A DNA stretch of 64,000 bases from Cupriavidus sp. P-10 (GTDB lineage: Bacteria > Pseudomonadota > Gammaproteobacteria > Burkholderiales > Burkholderiaceae): positions 1,426,001 through 1,490,000 of the forward strand of contig NZ_AP025172.1 in the NCBI RefSeq assembly GCF_003402535.2. Reading direction: 5' to 3'. A program made the position numbers and the translations under genes. A model generated the notes under the pieces. It saw nothing but the letters and a program-made list of their open reading frames with translations, ran no database searches and had not been told where the DNA came from. This document shows, one piece after another, positions 51,622 to 62,300 of the stretch (position 1 is the stretch's first letter; each line of letters opens with the position of its first letter).

Positions 51622-51936
51622 ATGCAAGCGTCCACCACAACAGAGCGCATCCGGCGCCATCCCAGGTTCGGCGAACTGGTCCGTCGCCGCGCCCGCCTCT
51701 CGCGGGTCTTGCTGGCCCTCGTGCTCGTCCCCTATCTCGCGCTGATGCTTGCGGTTGCAATGCAGCCTCAGCGCCTGGCCGAGCCGCTTCATCCGGAAAC
51801 ATTGCTCAACCTTGGCATCATCCTCGCTGTCGGCAGCGTGCTGCTGGGCTGGGGCGCAACGTGGTACTACGTGCGTCTTGCCAATGGCAAGCTGGAAGCG
51901 ATGGTGCAGCAGATCCTGTCGGAGGCCGGACAATGA
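51622..51936 (+). CDS. DUF485 membrane protein
   Basis: A 104-residue protein with two membrane helices (LLALVLVPYLALMLAVA and TLLNLGIILAVGSVLLGWGA). DUF485 proteins (YjcH) always accompany ActP-type symporters, and here the stop overlaps the actP start by 4 bp. Its exact role is unknown. It begins 66 bp after the CoA ligase stop. Confidence 0.88.
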   Translation: MQASTTTERIRRHPRFGELVRRRARLSRVLLALVLVPYLALMLAVAMQPQRLAEPLHPETLLNLGIILAVGSVLLGWGATWYYVRLANGKLEAMVQQILSEAGQ

Positions 51937-53504
51937 ATCTCCAGGCGATCGCCATGTTCCTGCTCTTCGTCGCGCTGACGCTGGGCATCACGTACCGGGC
52001 CTCCCTGCGCACCCGGACCGCCAATGACTTTTTTACCGCCGGCGGTGGCATCACCGGCATGCAGAACGGCCTGGCCGTGGCGGGCGACTACATGTCGGCG
52101 GCCACGCTGCTCGGCGTGGTCAGCCTGGTCTATGCGCGCGGCTTTGACGGGCTGCTGTATATCGTCGGGTTCTTCATCGGCTGGCCGGTCATGCTGTTCC
52201 TGATGGCCGAGCGGCTGCGTAATCTCGGCAAGTTCACCTTCGTCGACATTATTTCGGATCGGCTCGATCCGGTCAGCACGCGTTGCATGGCGGCAGCCAG
52301 CAGCCTGGTGGTGGTGCTGCTCTACCTGATCGTGCAGATGGTCGGCGCCGGCGAACTGGTGCAGTTGCTGTTCGGCATCGACTATATCTATGCCGTCATC
52401 GGGGTTGGCGCGCTGATGATGATCTACGTGACCGTTGGCGGCATGATCGCCACGACATGGGTGCAGATCATCAAGGCAGTGCTGCTGCTGTTCGGCGGCT
52501 CGCTGCTGATGCTGCTGGCCCTGGGGCACTTTGGCTTCAGCCTTGAAGCGCTGGCCGCCAAGGCCATCGCGGTGCATCGCAGCGGCCCCGCCCTGCTCGC
52601 GCCTGGCACGCTGTTCGCCGATCCGGTCTCGGCGCTCTCGCTTTGCGTGGCCACCGTGCTCGGGCTGTCGGGACTCCCGCATATCCTGATGCGCTTCTTT
52701 ACGGTGCCGAATGCATGCGAGGCACGCAAGAGCGTGCTGGTGGCCAGCACCTGCATTGGCTACATGTTCCTCGCCATGTTCGCCATCGGTCTCGCGGCCA
52801 TCGTGATCGTCGGTACCGATCCGCGCTATTTCGAAGGCGGCCAGGTCGGCGGAAAGCTGCTCGGCGGCGGCAATATGGTCGCGATGCACCTGGCCAGCGC
52901 GACAGGTGGCAATCTGTTTCTGGGCTTCCTGGCAGCGGTCGCCTTTGCCACGATTCTCGCCGTGGTGTCGGGCCTGACGCTCGCGGGCGCTTCCGCGATC
53001 TCGCACGACATCTACGCGGGCGTCCTCCGCCGCGGCACCGCCACCGAGGCGGCGGAGATCGCTGTCACCAAGCGGGCCACGCTCGCAATCGGCGTCGTCG
53101 CTGTAATGCTTGGGATCGTGTTCAAGGGGCAGAATCTCGCGTTCCTGGTCGCGCTGGCATTCAATGTGGCGGCCTCGGCGAATTTTCCGGTATTGGTGCT
53201 GTCGATGTACTGGCGGGGCCTGACCAGCCGCGGCGCGGTCTGGGGCGTGGCGTCGGGCCTGATGTCGTCGGTCGCGCTGGTGATCCTTTCTCCTGCCGTG
53301 TGGAAGAACGTGCTGGGGCATCCCTCAGCCATTTTTCCGTACGACCACCCGGCGCTGTTCACGGTCCCGTTTGCGTTCCTGGTCACGTACCTGTGCTCGC
53401 GCTTCGACCGGAGCGCCAGGGCTGAGGCAGAGCGCCAGGCCTTCGACGCGCAACTGGTCCGCGCACAGACTGGCCATGGGGCGGCGGCAGCGTCCAGGCA
53501 CTGA
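51933..53504 (+). CDS. actP: Cation/acetate symporter (ActP-like, SSS family)
   Basis: A 523-residue sodium:solute symporter with about thirteen helices. FFTAGGGITGMQNGLAVAGD and YMSAATLLGVVSLVYARGFD are the ActP signature region. It imports acetate or other short monocarboxylates. The ATG at 51933 overlaps the DUF485 stop. The neighbouring CoA ligase suggests a monocarboxylate longer than acetate, which is an inference. Confidence 0.88.
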   Translation: MNLQAIAMFLLFVALTLGITYRASLRTRTANDFFTAGGGITGMQNGLAVAGDYMSAATLLGVVSLVYARGFDGLLYIVGFFIGWPVMLFLMAERLRNLGKFTFVDIISDRLDPVSTRCMAAASSLVVVLLYLIVQMVGAGELVQLLFGIDYIYAVIGVGALMMIYVTVGGMIATTWVQIIKAVLLLFGGSLLMLLALGHFGFSLEALAAKAIAVHRSGPALLAPGTLFADPVSALSLCVATVLGLSGLPHILMRFFTVPNACEARKSVLVASTCIGYMFLAMFAIGLAAIVIVGTDPRYFEGGQVGGKLLGGGNMVAMHLASATGGNLFLGFLAAVAFATILAVVSGLTLAGASAISHDIYAGVLRRGTATEAAEIAVTKRATLAIGVVAVMLGIVFKGQNLAFLVALAFNVAASANFPVLVLSMYWRGLTSRGAVWGVASGLMSSVALVILSPAVWKNVLGHPSAIFPYDHPALFTVPFAFLVTYLCSRFDRSARAEAERQAFDAQLVRAQTGHGAAAASRH

Positions 53505-53532
53505 CGCCCTGGCACACGTCCCCGTGAACAAC

Positions 53533-53724
53533 CTACGACACGGCCATGCGTTGCGCCGCATCGAGCACGCATTCTCCCGCCGCGGTCAGCACATAGCCGC
53601 CGGACGTGCGCAGGAATAGGGTTGCCCCGACCACGCCTTCCAGGGCCGCAAGGCGCCGCCCTACCGTCGCCTGGTCAACCCCCAGCGACCGCGCCGCGGC
53701 GCGCAGCGTGCCGTCGCGATCCGG
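53533..53724 (-). pseudogene. N-terminal remnant of a LysR-family regulator
   Basis: The minus-strand frame ending at 53533 reads DGTLRAAARSLGVDQATVGR and RLAALEGVVGATLFLRTSGG, the DNA-binding half of a LysR protein. It has no start codon in place and stops after about 63 codons, before the effector domain. It was probably divergent from the quinone oxidoreductase gene, which it would have controlled. Confidence 0.7.
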
Positions 53725-53750
53725 GTTTCACGAGTTAATCAGGAAAATCC

Positions 53751-54770
53751 ATGCATTCGCCTTTGAGCAATATCCCCGATACCATGACGGCCATCGAAAT
53801 CACGCATCCCGGCGGCCCGGAAGTGCTGGTGCCCACGCGCCGCCCGGTGCCCGCGCCCGGCCCGGGCGAACTGCTGATCCGCCACCATGCGGCAGGCGTC
53901 AATGGCCCTGACGTATTCCAGCGCAAAGGGCTGTACGATCCGCCGCCGGGCGCGTCCGATATTCCGGGCCTTGAAGTGGCGGGAGACGTTGCGGCCGTCG
54001 GCCGCGGCGTCACCAGGTTCAAGGTCGGCGATCTCGTCTGCGCGCTGATTCCGGGGGGCGGATACGCCGAGTATAGTGTCGCCAGCGAGCACAATACGCT
54101 GCACCTGCCCGAAGGCCTGCAACTGGTGGAAGCTGCCGCGATGCCCGAGACCTTCATGACGGTCTGGCTGAACCTCTTCCAGCGCGGCAAGTTCACCCGG
54201 GGCGACACCGTCCTGATCCATGGCGGCGCGTCCGGCATCGGCACCACCGCCACCATGCTCGGCAAAGCCTTTGGCGCGGCCCAGATCATCACCACCGTGG
54301 CCTCGGACGCGCAGCGCGACGCCAGCCTCGCTCTCGGTGCCGATTACGCGGTCAATTACCTGGAAGAGGATTTTGTCGACGCGGTCATGCGCGTCACCGA
54401 AGGCAAGGGTGTCGATGTCATCGTCGACATCATTGCCGGCGACTACGTCCCGAGGAACTACGCCGCTGCGGCCATTAACGGGCGCATTGTGCAAATCGGC
54501 GTGATCAAGGGCGTCGCCAAGGAGGTCGACCTGTTCCCCATGCTGACCAAGCGGCTTACCCATATCGGTTCCACCTTGCGCTCGCGCACGCCTGAAGAAA
54601 AGGCCGAGATCATCCGCGAGCTCGAGGCGCAGGTCTGGCCGCTGATGGCCACCGGAGCCGTCAAACCGGTCATCTACCAGACCTTTGCACTGGAGCAGGC
54701 GCGCGCCGCACATGAGTTGATGGACTCTGGCACCCATATCGGCAAGATCGTGCTGAAGATGGATCAGTAG
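53751..54770 (+). CDS. NADPH:quinone oxidoreductase (PIG3-type medium-chain reductase)
   Basis: A 339-residue zinc-free MDR enzyme. NADP motif VLIHGGASGIGTTATMLG (about residue 148) and AAGVNGPDVFQRKGLYDPPP are typical of the QOR/TP53I3 group. No Cys ligands for zinc are seen. AGGAAAA precedes the ATG at 53751; 53784 is a possible internal start. It is convergent with the LAL regulator. Confidence 0.87.
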   Translation: MHSPLSNIPDTMTAIEITHPGGPEVLVPTRRPVPAPGPGELLIRHHAAGVNGPDVFQRKGLYDPPPGASDIPGLEVAGDVAAVGRGVTRFKVGDLVCALIPGGGYAEYSVASEHNTLHLPEGLQLVEAAAMPETFMTVWLNLFQRGKFTRGDTVLIHGGASGIGTTATMLGKAFGAAQIITTVASDAQRDASLALGADYAVNYLEEDFVDAVMRVTEGKGVDVIVDIIAGDYVPRNYAAAAINGRIVQIGVIKGVAKEVDLFPMLTKRLTHIGSTLRSRTPEEKAEIIRELEAQVWPLMATGAVKPVIYQTFALEQARAAHELMDSGTHIGKIVLKMDQ

Positions 54771-54798
54771 CGGCAATGCCGGAATCGCGCATGGGACG

Positions 54799-57621
54799 CT
54801 AGCTCCGCGGCACGGTTCGCTCCGTGACCCAGGGCAGGTCCCGGCCGAGGCCACTGCGGACCGCCTGGATGCGGGAATTCACTTTCAGCTTCTCGAAGAT
54901 ATTCTTCAGGTGCCATTTCACCGTTTCCGGGGCGACGCGAATGGCCCGGGCAATCTCCTTGTTGGAAAGCCCCCGTGCTACATAGTCCAGGATTTCCACC
55001 TCACGGGCGCTCAGCCTGCTGGCGGCCACCGGCTCCGCCCGGTCCTCCGCGGCGTCTGGCGCGCTCGTCGGCACATCGAACCCGGCGCATAGCCTCCTCA
55101 GATACCAGGGCTCGACCTCGGCCAGGCGGTCTTGCTGCTGGCGCAGCGCGTCAAGGATCTCCCGGGCCGCAGCCCCGGCATCGAGAAACACGCGGTGCAA
55201 ACCGTTCGCCTGGCCATACGCGAGCGCGGCGCGCATGGCCTGCACGGCCTCCGCACGCTGCCCCGCACTGTGCAGGGCGACCGCCAGCATCACTGAAATC
55301 TGGGCGGACAGGTACTGCATGCCCGCCGCACGCAACTCTGCCTGCACGCTCTGCAGGATGGGCACGGCTAGCTCGGGCCGGCCGCGCCCCACCAACAGCC
55401 GGCAATGTGCCACCTGGAAGCGTTGCCAGGTTTCCAGATAGCTGCCATGCAAGGTCGAGGGCTTCGGCCCGACCAGCGCTTCCAGGTCGTGTCCGATGCG
55501 CGTGGCACGGCCGATATCTCCGGCACCGATACTGATCCGGATCGCCTCGGCCTTGCACGCGACCTGCATTCGCAGCCATTGGCGGCCGCGGGCAATGGCT
55601 TCCGCATCCTCCACGATCTGGTAGGCTTCGTCCTGCTTGCCCGCCAGCAGCCGCAACCGCGCCAGCGTCACGCAGAAACCGACCAGCGGACCAAGCGAGC
55701 ACGATTGCAGCGCGATTTCGAGCCGGCCTTCCAGCAATTCGGCGACCCGGTCCAGGTCGTTCCATTCATAGTGAATGGCCGCCAGGTAGCCGACCGGAAG
55801 CACTGACGCGGCTGACTGCCTGCCGACGCGCTCGTTGGATTCGCGCAGGACGTCCTCCAAAGTCTGAACCGCCTCGCCCAGCCTGCCTTCCACGAACAAG
55901 CTGAGCCCGACCATGCTCTGCCGGTACACCTTGGCGTAGATCGGCGTATCAGCCCCGGTATTGAGGGTGAGCGTGCGCCGCAGGCGTTCGACCTCGTCAA
56001 ACCCAGCTGCATAGCTGAGCCCGAAGATCTGTGTGGTCAGCCCGATGCCTTCCTCCCATGAGCCGGCTTCGGGGCCGAGCGCAAGCACCTTGCGGCCCAT
56101 CTCCAGTGAGAGCTGGCTTTCATCGGACAGGCCCGCGATCAGCGCCGTGACCGCCTGCAACTCGACGCGCACCACTTCGGTCAGGGGCAGCCGCCCGCGG
56201 CCGATGTCGTCCTCGACCGCCTGCAGCGCAGCCTTGGCCGCCACTGTCTGTATCGTCAACGCGAGAGCCCAGGCATGCGCCAGGCGCAGGCGTAGCCGGC
56301 CATGCACCGCCTCGGGAGGCAGCTTGGCGACCCAGCTCAGCACCGTGCGCACGTCGCTGGCCTCGACCAGGGTCATCGCGCATTGCTCGACCCAGCCGGC
56401 GGCGCGATCGACATCCCCCGCGGCCAGGGCGTGCCTGACGGCTTCCGGCCACAGCGACTGCGCCGCGAACCATTCACTGGCGCGGCGGTGCAGGCCGGCG
56501 ACTTCCTGCGGTCGTTCCCGCAGCAGGCGCTTTCTCAGGTACTCGGCGAACAAAGCGTGGTAGCGATACCACTGATAGTCGGCGTCCAGTGGCCTCACAA
56601 ACATATTCCGTGAAACCAGCCACTCGAGACTGGCAAGCGCTGAGTCGGTTCCTGCGAGCGCATTGCACAGCGGCACCGACATCCGGTCCAGCACCGATGT
56701 CCGCAAGAGGAATACCTGCAGCGGTTCAGGGACGTGAACGAAGACGTTCTCATTGAGATACGCTTCGATGCTGCGCCGGGCAAACGGCAAGCGCTCGGTG
56801 AATGCCCCGGCCGATTCGTTCTCGCTGAGGGAAAATGACGCCAGTTGCAAACCGGCCACCCAGCCTTCGGTCGCTTGAAGCAGCGCCTCCGTCTGCGTGG
56901 CGCTCAACGTGCGGCCGGAAACGACCGAGAAAAACGTCTGCGTCTCCGCACTGTCAAAGCGCAGGGCTTCCGCATCCAGCTTCAGCAACTGGCCACGCGC
57001 CTCGAAGTAGCTCAGCGGAAACGCCGGCTCGCTGCGCCCCGCGACGAGCAGGTGCAGGTTTTCGGGTGCATAGCGCAGCAATCGGAACACCGCTTCGTGA
57101 ATGGCAGGAGCGGCCAGCCGGTCGAAGTCGTCCAGCACCAGCACCAGCTGCCGCGGCAACGTCGCCACCGCATTGAGCAACCCGGCAAGCATTGCTTCTG
57201 CCGATGCCAGCGGATCCGCCTCGAGCCATTGCGCTACCGGCTCGCCAGCTTCCCTGCAGGCGTTCCTGGCCGCGGCGAGCAGGTAGGCGCAGAACTGGAA
57301 CAGATCGTCGTCGTCAGCGTCTATGCTAAGCCAGCCGACGGCGCACCCTTCCTCCTCCAGGCGATGCTTCCATTCACTCAACAAAGAAGTCTTGCCGAAG
57401 CCGGCCTGCGCCACCAGCACCGTCAGCTTGCGCTCCAGACCCGGACGCAGCAGCCCGATGGCACGCGCACGCTGGACATAGTGGCGCGTTCGCGGCGGCG
57501 CCAGCTTTGTCAGGATCAGCGTCGGCCAGCACGGGGGCACCTGCTCCGCGTCGCCGGGAGACGATTGAGTCGAAGGCGCTTCCTGGTCTCGCGATGAATT
57601 CACTAGACGATCACATCCCAT
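54799..57621 (-). CDS. LuxR-family ATP-dependent activator (LAL, MalT/AcoK-like)
   Basis: A 940-residue signal-transduction ATPase. Walker A is VAQAGFGKTSLLSEW (about residue 70), Walker B is LVLVLDDFD, a long TPR-like helical region covers about 350-850, and the C-terminal LuxR helix-turn-helix is in LSAREVEILDYVARGLSNKE. The ATG at 57621 is chosen because a promoter-like element lies 127 bp upstream; the frame is open to 57858. Inducer and targets are unknown; the quinone oxidoreductase and symporter genes are candidates. Confidence 0.86.
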   Translation of the reverse strand: MGCDRLVNSSRDQEAPSTQSSPGDAEQVPPCWPTLILTKLAPPRTRHYVQRARAIGLLRPGLERKLTVLVAQAGFGKTSLLSEWKHRLEEEGCAVGWLSIDADDDDLFQFCAYLLAAARNACREAGEPVAQWLEADPLASAEAMLAGLLNAVATLPRQLVLVLDDFDRLAAPAIHEAVFRLLRYAPENLHLLVAGRSEPAFPLSYFEARGQLLKLDAEALRFDSAETQTFFSVVSGRTLSATQTEALLQATEGWVAGLQLASFSLSENESAGAFTERLPFARRSIEAYLNENVFVHVPEPLQVFLLRTSVLDRMSVPLCNALAGTDSALASLEWLVSRNMFVRPLDADYQWYRYHALFAEYLRKRLLRERPQEVAGLHRRASEWFAAQSLWPEAVRHALAAGDVDRAAGWVEQCAMTLVEASDVRTVLSWVAKLPPEAVHGRLRLRLAHAWALALTIQTVAAKAALQAVEDDIGRGRLPLTEVVRVELQAVTALIAGLSDESQLSLEMGRKVLALGPEAGSWEEGIGLTTQIFGLSYAAGFDEVERLRRTLTLNTGADTPIYAKVYRQSMVGLSLFVEGRLGEAVQTLEDVLRESNERVGRQSAASVLPVGYLAAIHYEWNDLDRVAELLEGRLEIALQSCSLGPLVGFCVTLARLRLLAGKQDEAYQIVEDAEAIARGRQWLRMQVACKAEAIRISIGAGDIGRATRIGHDLEALVGPKPSTLHGSYLETWQRFQVAHCRLLVGRGRPELAVPILQSVQAELRAAGMQYLSAQISVMLAVALHSAGQRAEAVQAMRAALAYGQANGLHRVFLDAGAAAREILDALRQQQDRLAEVEPWYLRRLCAGFDVPTSAPDAAEDRAEPVAASRLSAREVEILDYVARGLSNKEIARAIRVAPETVKWHLKNIFEKLKVNSRIQAVRSGLGRDLPWVTERTVPRS

Positions 57622-57747
57622 TCGTCGGCCTGCTCCCGGCGCACCATCTCGGCAGTCCCAGCGCCACCCTTTGCCAAAGCCGCTCCCGATGCCAGCAACT
57701 GATACTCCCAATCGCTCAGGATCAGCCGAGCAGATTCGGGTACGACT

Positions 57748-57777
57748 GTAATAGATGATCGCCGAAACGAAAGTCAA
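57748..57777 (-). promoter_or_regulatory. Sigma70-like promoter for the LAL gene
   Basis: On the minus strand TTGACT and TATTAC are separated by 18 bp. This gives a transcript start near 57741 and a leader of about 120 nt before the ATG at 57621. Confidence 0.4.
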
Positions 57778-58350
57778 GCCACAAGGGCATGGGATACCGT
57801 CAGCGGGGGGGAAGACGGGGGGGATTCCCCGACGATGCCATTTCGTCGCTGTTGCCAAACATCGTTTGTGCTGTGTCCGAATGCTCGTGTGCTAGAGCGG
57901 GACGCCGGCTTCAGCAGCGCGCCTACATTGCCTGGGACCTGAGCTGGACTCCCCCCCACTTAGGGAGGAACCTTGCAAAAGCCGCAAGGATAAACAGATC
58001 ATTGCGCTAGCGACGCTTGCTACTTCAAGCTGACGACGAAGCTCGCCTTTCCACAAGCAACTACTCGCGAATGGAATCGCAGGCCATAGCGCGGCATGTC
58101 TGGCTTTAAGCATTCGGGAGTGAACGACCGGATGCGAACGTGCGCGTCGTCATCCTGCAGAGCGCCTGCCGAAGTTCTTTATCGCGCACTCGGGCTTGCA
58201 CCGCATCTTTGCTTACCCAACGAGGCGATACAGGCGCGAGTGAAGGCGACATTCAAAGCCGGCGCCGAGACCTTGGATTTCCCTGATTTGATGTAAAAGC
58301 CGGTGGAAACTGAGTTCTAAAACCCATTTTTCTTCAGAAGGAAGCCTATC
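57778..58350. other. Gene-free stretch of about 570 bp
   Basis: No supported gene. Two G-runs of seven occur at 57805-57811 and 57817-57823, close to each other on the plus strand. Small open frames (for example 58096-58296) show no family resemblance. It must hold the hchA promoter. Confidence 0.4.
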
Positions 58351-59232
58351 ATGACGTCCCAGACAGACAGCAAGCAGCCGACGCCTGACCCAGCCGAGCG
58401 CAAGGCGTTCTTCCCCTCCCCCTACTCACTTTCGCAATTTACGTCGCCCAGGTCTAACCTCGCGGATGCCGACTATCCGGACGCTTACCAGGGAGGTCGC
58501 TGGAAAGTATTACTAGTCGCTGCAGATGAGCGCTATCTCCTGACCGGAAATGACACCTTCTTTTCTACTGGCAACCATCCCGTCGAAACCCTCCTGCCCA
58601 TGTATCACCTGGACCGCGCAGGCTTCGAGTTCGACATTGCCACCTTGTCTGGCAATCCGACCAAGTTCGAATGGTGGGCATTCCCTTCTGAAGACGCTGA
58701 GATAAAGGCCCTCTATGCGAAGTACGAGCAAAAATTCCAGCAGCCGCTCAAGCTTTCTGACGTCGTGAATTCCTTGGACAAGGATGCAAACTACATTGCC
58801 GTTTTCGTCCCTGGAGGACATGGCGCCCTGATGGGGCTGCCCTTCAGCGCGGACATGAAGGCAACCCTACAGTGGGCTATGAATAATGATAAATTCATCA
58901 TCACGCTGTGTCACGGCCCTGCTGCATTGATTTCCGCCAGCATCGACGAACCGAATGGTGGGGATCTTTTTCGCGGATATCGCATCTGCGCATTCCCAGA
59001 TGCCTTGGACAAGCAAACGCCAGAAATTGGCTATATGCCGGGTCCATTGCGTTGGTTCTTCGGCGAAAGACTTGCTGCTATGGGAGTCGAGATCGTAAAC
59101 ACTGAAATCGATGGAAGCACGTTTCATGACCGCAAGCTCCTCACCGGCGACAGTCCATTTGCGGGCAACAATCTTGGCAAGCTGGCTGCGCGCGCGTTAC
59201 TGGACGAAGTGCAGAATACAGGTGGGCGCTAG
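58351..59232 (+). CDS. hchA: Hsp31 chaperone/glyoxalase III (HchA)
   Basis: A 293-residue DJ-1/PfpI-superfamily protein matching HchA in length and order. It has the nucleophile elbow LCHGPAALIS with the catalytic Cys (about residue 190), the VPGGHGALMG loop, and the tail LTGDSPFAGNNLGKLAARAL. It acts as a holding chaperone, converts methylglyoxal to lactate without glutathione, and repairs glycation. AAGGAAG precedes the ATG. The GC content is clearly lower than that of the neighbours (one 60-bp line at 58681 counts 28 G+C), which suggests recent transfer. Confidence 0.92.
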   Translation: MTSQTDSKQPTPDPAERKAFFPSPYSLSQFTSPRSNLADADYPDAYQGGRWKVLLVAADERYLLTGNDTFFSTGNHPVETLLPMYHLDRAGFEFDIATLSGNPTKFEWWAFPSEDAEIKALYAKYEQKFQQPLKLSDVVNSLDKDANYIAVFVPGGHGALMGLPFSADMKATLQWAMNNDKFIITLCHGPAALISASIDEPNGGDLFRGYRICAFPDALDKQTPEIGYMPGPLRWFFGERLAAMGVEIVNTEIDGSTFHDRKLLTGDSPFAGNNLGKLAARALLDEVQNTGGR

Positions 59233-59322
59233 TTCTCACCCCATCAGAGACCTTGCCTGCTCGGGCGCTTTATTAGCACTGCCTGCATAGACATGGATTC
59301 GCCTCTTACGGCGCGGGATGTC

Positions 59323-62300
59323 TTACTCGTCCCGCACCGCGATGCTTTCCAACGACGCCAACAACTCTCCCGCCTGCCGCGCATCCACGGTGTCTACCCC
59401 CTCCGTGAAGGCTGCCCTCATCTCCAGGAGTATTTGCCGCGCAGCCACATCCTTGCCTTGGCGTAGCCATAGCCGCGCGAGGCTCAACACGCATTGCAAC
59501 TCGATTGACCTGGCTTCGTGGCGACGTGCGAGCGCAATGGCCTTCCGGAACCGCGCCTCGGCATCCTCCTCTACGGCTGGCGCGGCTGGAGTGGCCGCAT
59601 TCTGGCCAGACAACTGCAGCATCAATTCGCCTTGCAGGCGAATCAGCGTCGCTTCATCGAAGCGCTCTTCCGTCTTGCCCACTAGCGCCAGCGCGTCATC
59701 CAGGACGCGAAGCGCAGTTTCAGGTTGCCCTGCCCCGCCATAGGCATCGGCAAGTAATCCCAGGAGGGAGGGTCGTCCCAATGCGGCACCGGTCGCTTCA
59801 TGCGCGCCAAGACCTTGGTTGATAAGTGCGATGCCCTCCGCGTGGCTGCCTTGCCGGGCCAGGGCCCAACCCCGCAGGATCGTTGCCCATGCCACGTACA
59901 TTGAGAACCCCTGCTCGCTCGATAGTTGGAGCGCAGCATTTGCGAACCCCAGCGTCTCTTCGGGCTCGCCGCGGCGCTGATACAGTTCAGCCGCATAGAT
60001 CAGGGCGAGCGCAAGGCCGAACGGGTCGGACGCATTCCTTGCCATCTCCAGTGCCTCTCCGCTTCGGGACAGAGACTGATCCGGCAAGCCGAGATACCAG
60101 AGCATCCAACTCAGGCTGCTACGCATATGGAGCGCGGGATTGCGCACATAGCGCATTAGATGCCCGTAAGACTGTCGATCAGGGCGATGCAATGACAGCG
60201 CCTGCTCCATGTGACTGCGGGCCAGGCGGATCTTGCCCAGGCGGAAGACTGTGGTGCCAAGCACCCGGTGCGCCTCCGCAAGCTGTTCCGGATCCTGCGC
60301 ATCCTGCGCAAGACCGAGCAGCCGCTCGGCCAGCCTCTGCGCCGTCTCGAGTTCGGAGCGCAACAGATAGAACGACCACAAGCCGAGCTGTGCAGAGAAG
60401 AGCTGCGAGGTTTCCCCGCCTTGCTCGCTGAGTACTAGGGCCCGGGTGTAGTTCGCTTGCACCTCCGGTGAACCATAGCCTCGCACGGCCATCCAGGCCG
60501 GACCGAGGGTCAGCCGCAACGTGAGTTCCTCGCGACTGCGTTCGGGGGTATCAGGCTGGCTTTTCAGGAGATCGAGGGCTGCGCTGAGATGTGTAATCGC
60601 CTCGGACTGGGCGGAACGCTGCAGCGCTTGCTTTCCGGCCAGCCGCAGGTACTCGACCGCCTTCGGCACATTACCGCTCTGACTGTAGTGGTGCGCCAGC
60701 TCGCTGCAATATTCGCTCAGCCTGTCGGGGAACAGCGCCTCAATGGCCTGGGCGGTACGCTCATGCAGAAAGCTTCGCTGTTCCGAGAGCAAGGAGTTGC
60801 TCGCTACCTCCTGGGTCAGCGCATGCTTGAACGCGTACTCCACCTCGGGAAAGGTGGGGCGCTCATAGATAAAATCACCGATCTGCAGGTCGGCCAGCAG
60901 CGGGTGAAGCGATGCTTCGGACTGGCCCGTGACATGCCGGATCAGACTGGACGGGAACTCCGCGCCAATGACCGCCAGCGTCTGCAGCAGTTCTTTCTGT
61001 GGCAGCGGCAGCCGGTCGATACGCGCCGCCAACACGCCTTGCACGGTCGTCGGAATATGGAGTGCCAACGGCGCCCTCTCGACCCTGTAGTTTCCGGGCT
61101 GGCCGAGCAGCGCGTTTTCCTCTGCCAGGGTATGGACGACTTCCTCCATGAAGAACGGGTTCCCCTCGGTCTTTGACAGGATCAGCTGCTTCAGTGACGC
61201 AAGGGACGGGTCTGCGCCCAGCAGCGCAGTCAGCAAGCCCTGCGCTTCTGTCTGGCCCAGCGGTTCCAGATGCAACTGCGTGTAGAAGGTGTGTTGAGCC
61301 CAGTCATGTTGGTACTCAGGGCGGTAGTTGACCAGCAGCAAGATTTTGGCGCGCGGCACCTCGGCGATGAGCACATTCAGGAAAGCTTCCGTCTCGCTAT
61401 CCAGCCATTGGAGATCCTCGAACAGGACCATGAGCGGCTGGTTCTGGCTCTCGCGCACCAGCAGGCGCGCGATCGCCTCGAAGGTGCGCTGACGCCGGAT
61501 GGCCGGATCCATCGTCGGCAATGCCGAGCCCGGCTCAACGATACCGAGCAGGTAGAGCAAGTAAGGCAGTTGATCCTCCAGGGCGCGGTCCAGAATCAGG
61601 AGTCGGCCAGTGGCCTTCTCGCGATAGCGGCGCTCGTCATCCTGCGCCGTAATCTGGAAATAGTTGCGCAGCAGGTCGATCAGCGGCAAGTAAGGAAATG
61701 CCTTGCCATGCGACACCGAGAAGGTCTCGAGCACCATGCAGCCTTGCTGCGCGCGCGCCTTGAATTCATGGAACAGGCGCGACTTGCCCACGCCCGCCTC
61801 GCCCACCACGCCGGCGATCTGCCCCTGCCCCGCCCGGGCCAGTTCAAGCGCCTCGCCCAGGCGCTTCAGTTCGGCCTCGCGACCGACAAACCGCGCCAGG
61901 CCACGTTGCGCCCCTACCTGCAGGCGCGTGCGCAAGGCGCCCAGGCCAAGCACCTCGTACACGGCCAGCGGCTCGCGCAGGCCCTTGATCTGTGTACGCC
62001 CCAAGGCCTTGAATTCGAAATACCCCTCGGCCAGTTTGTGGGTCGATTCGCTGACGAGGATCGATGACGGGGTCGCGACCCCTTCCATCCGCGCGGCGAT
62101 ATGGATCGTGTGGCCGACGGGGTCATAGTCGGTGCGCAAGTCATCCTTGCGGATCGAGCGCACCACCACTTCGCCGGTATGGACGCCAACCCGGATCTGT
62201 AGCGGGATGCCCTGCTCCAGCCGCACCTTGTCGCTATGGCCGCGCATGGCCTGCTGCATGCGCAGCGCCGCAAACAGCGCCCGCAGCGCATGGTCCTCGT

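Noticed and set aside
51867..53321. Minus-strand frame of 484 codons opposite actP
   Set aside because: Shadow of a symporter gene with clear signature; translation is His/Arg-rich.
57804..57823. Paired G7 runs as a G-quadruplex switch
   Set aside because: Only two long runs, in a gene-free stretch without link to a start site; evidence is too thin.
58096..58296. 66-codon plus-strand ORF before hchA
   Set aside because: No ribosome site, no family resemblance, biased composition.
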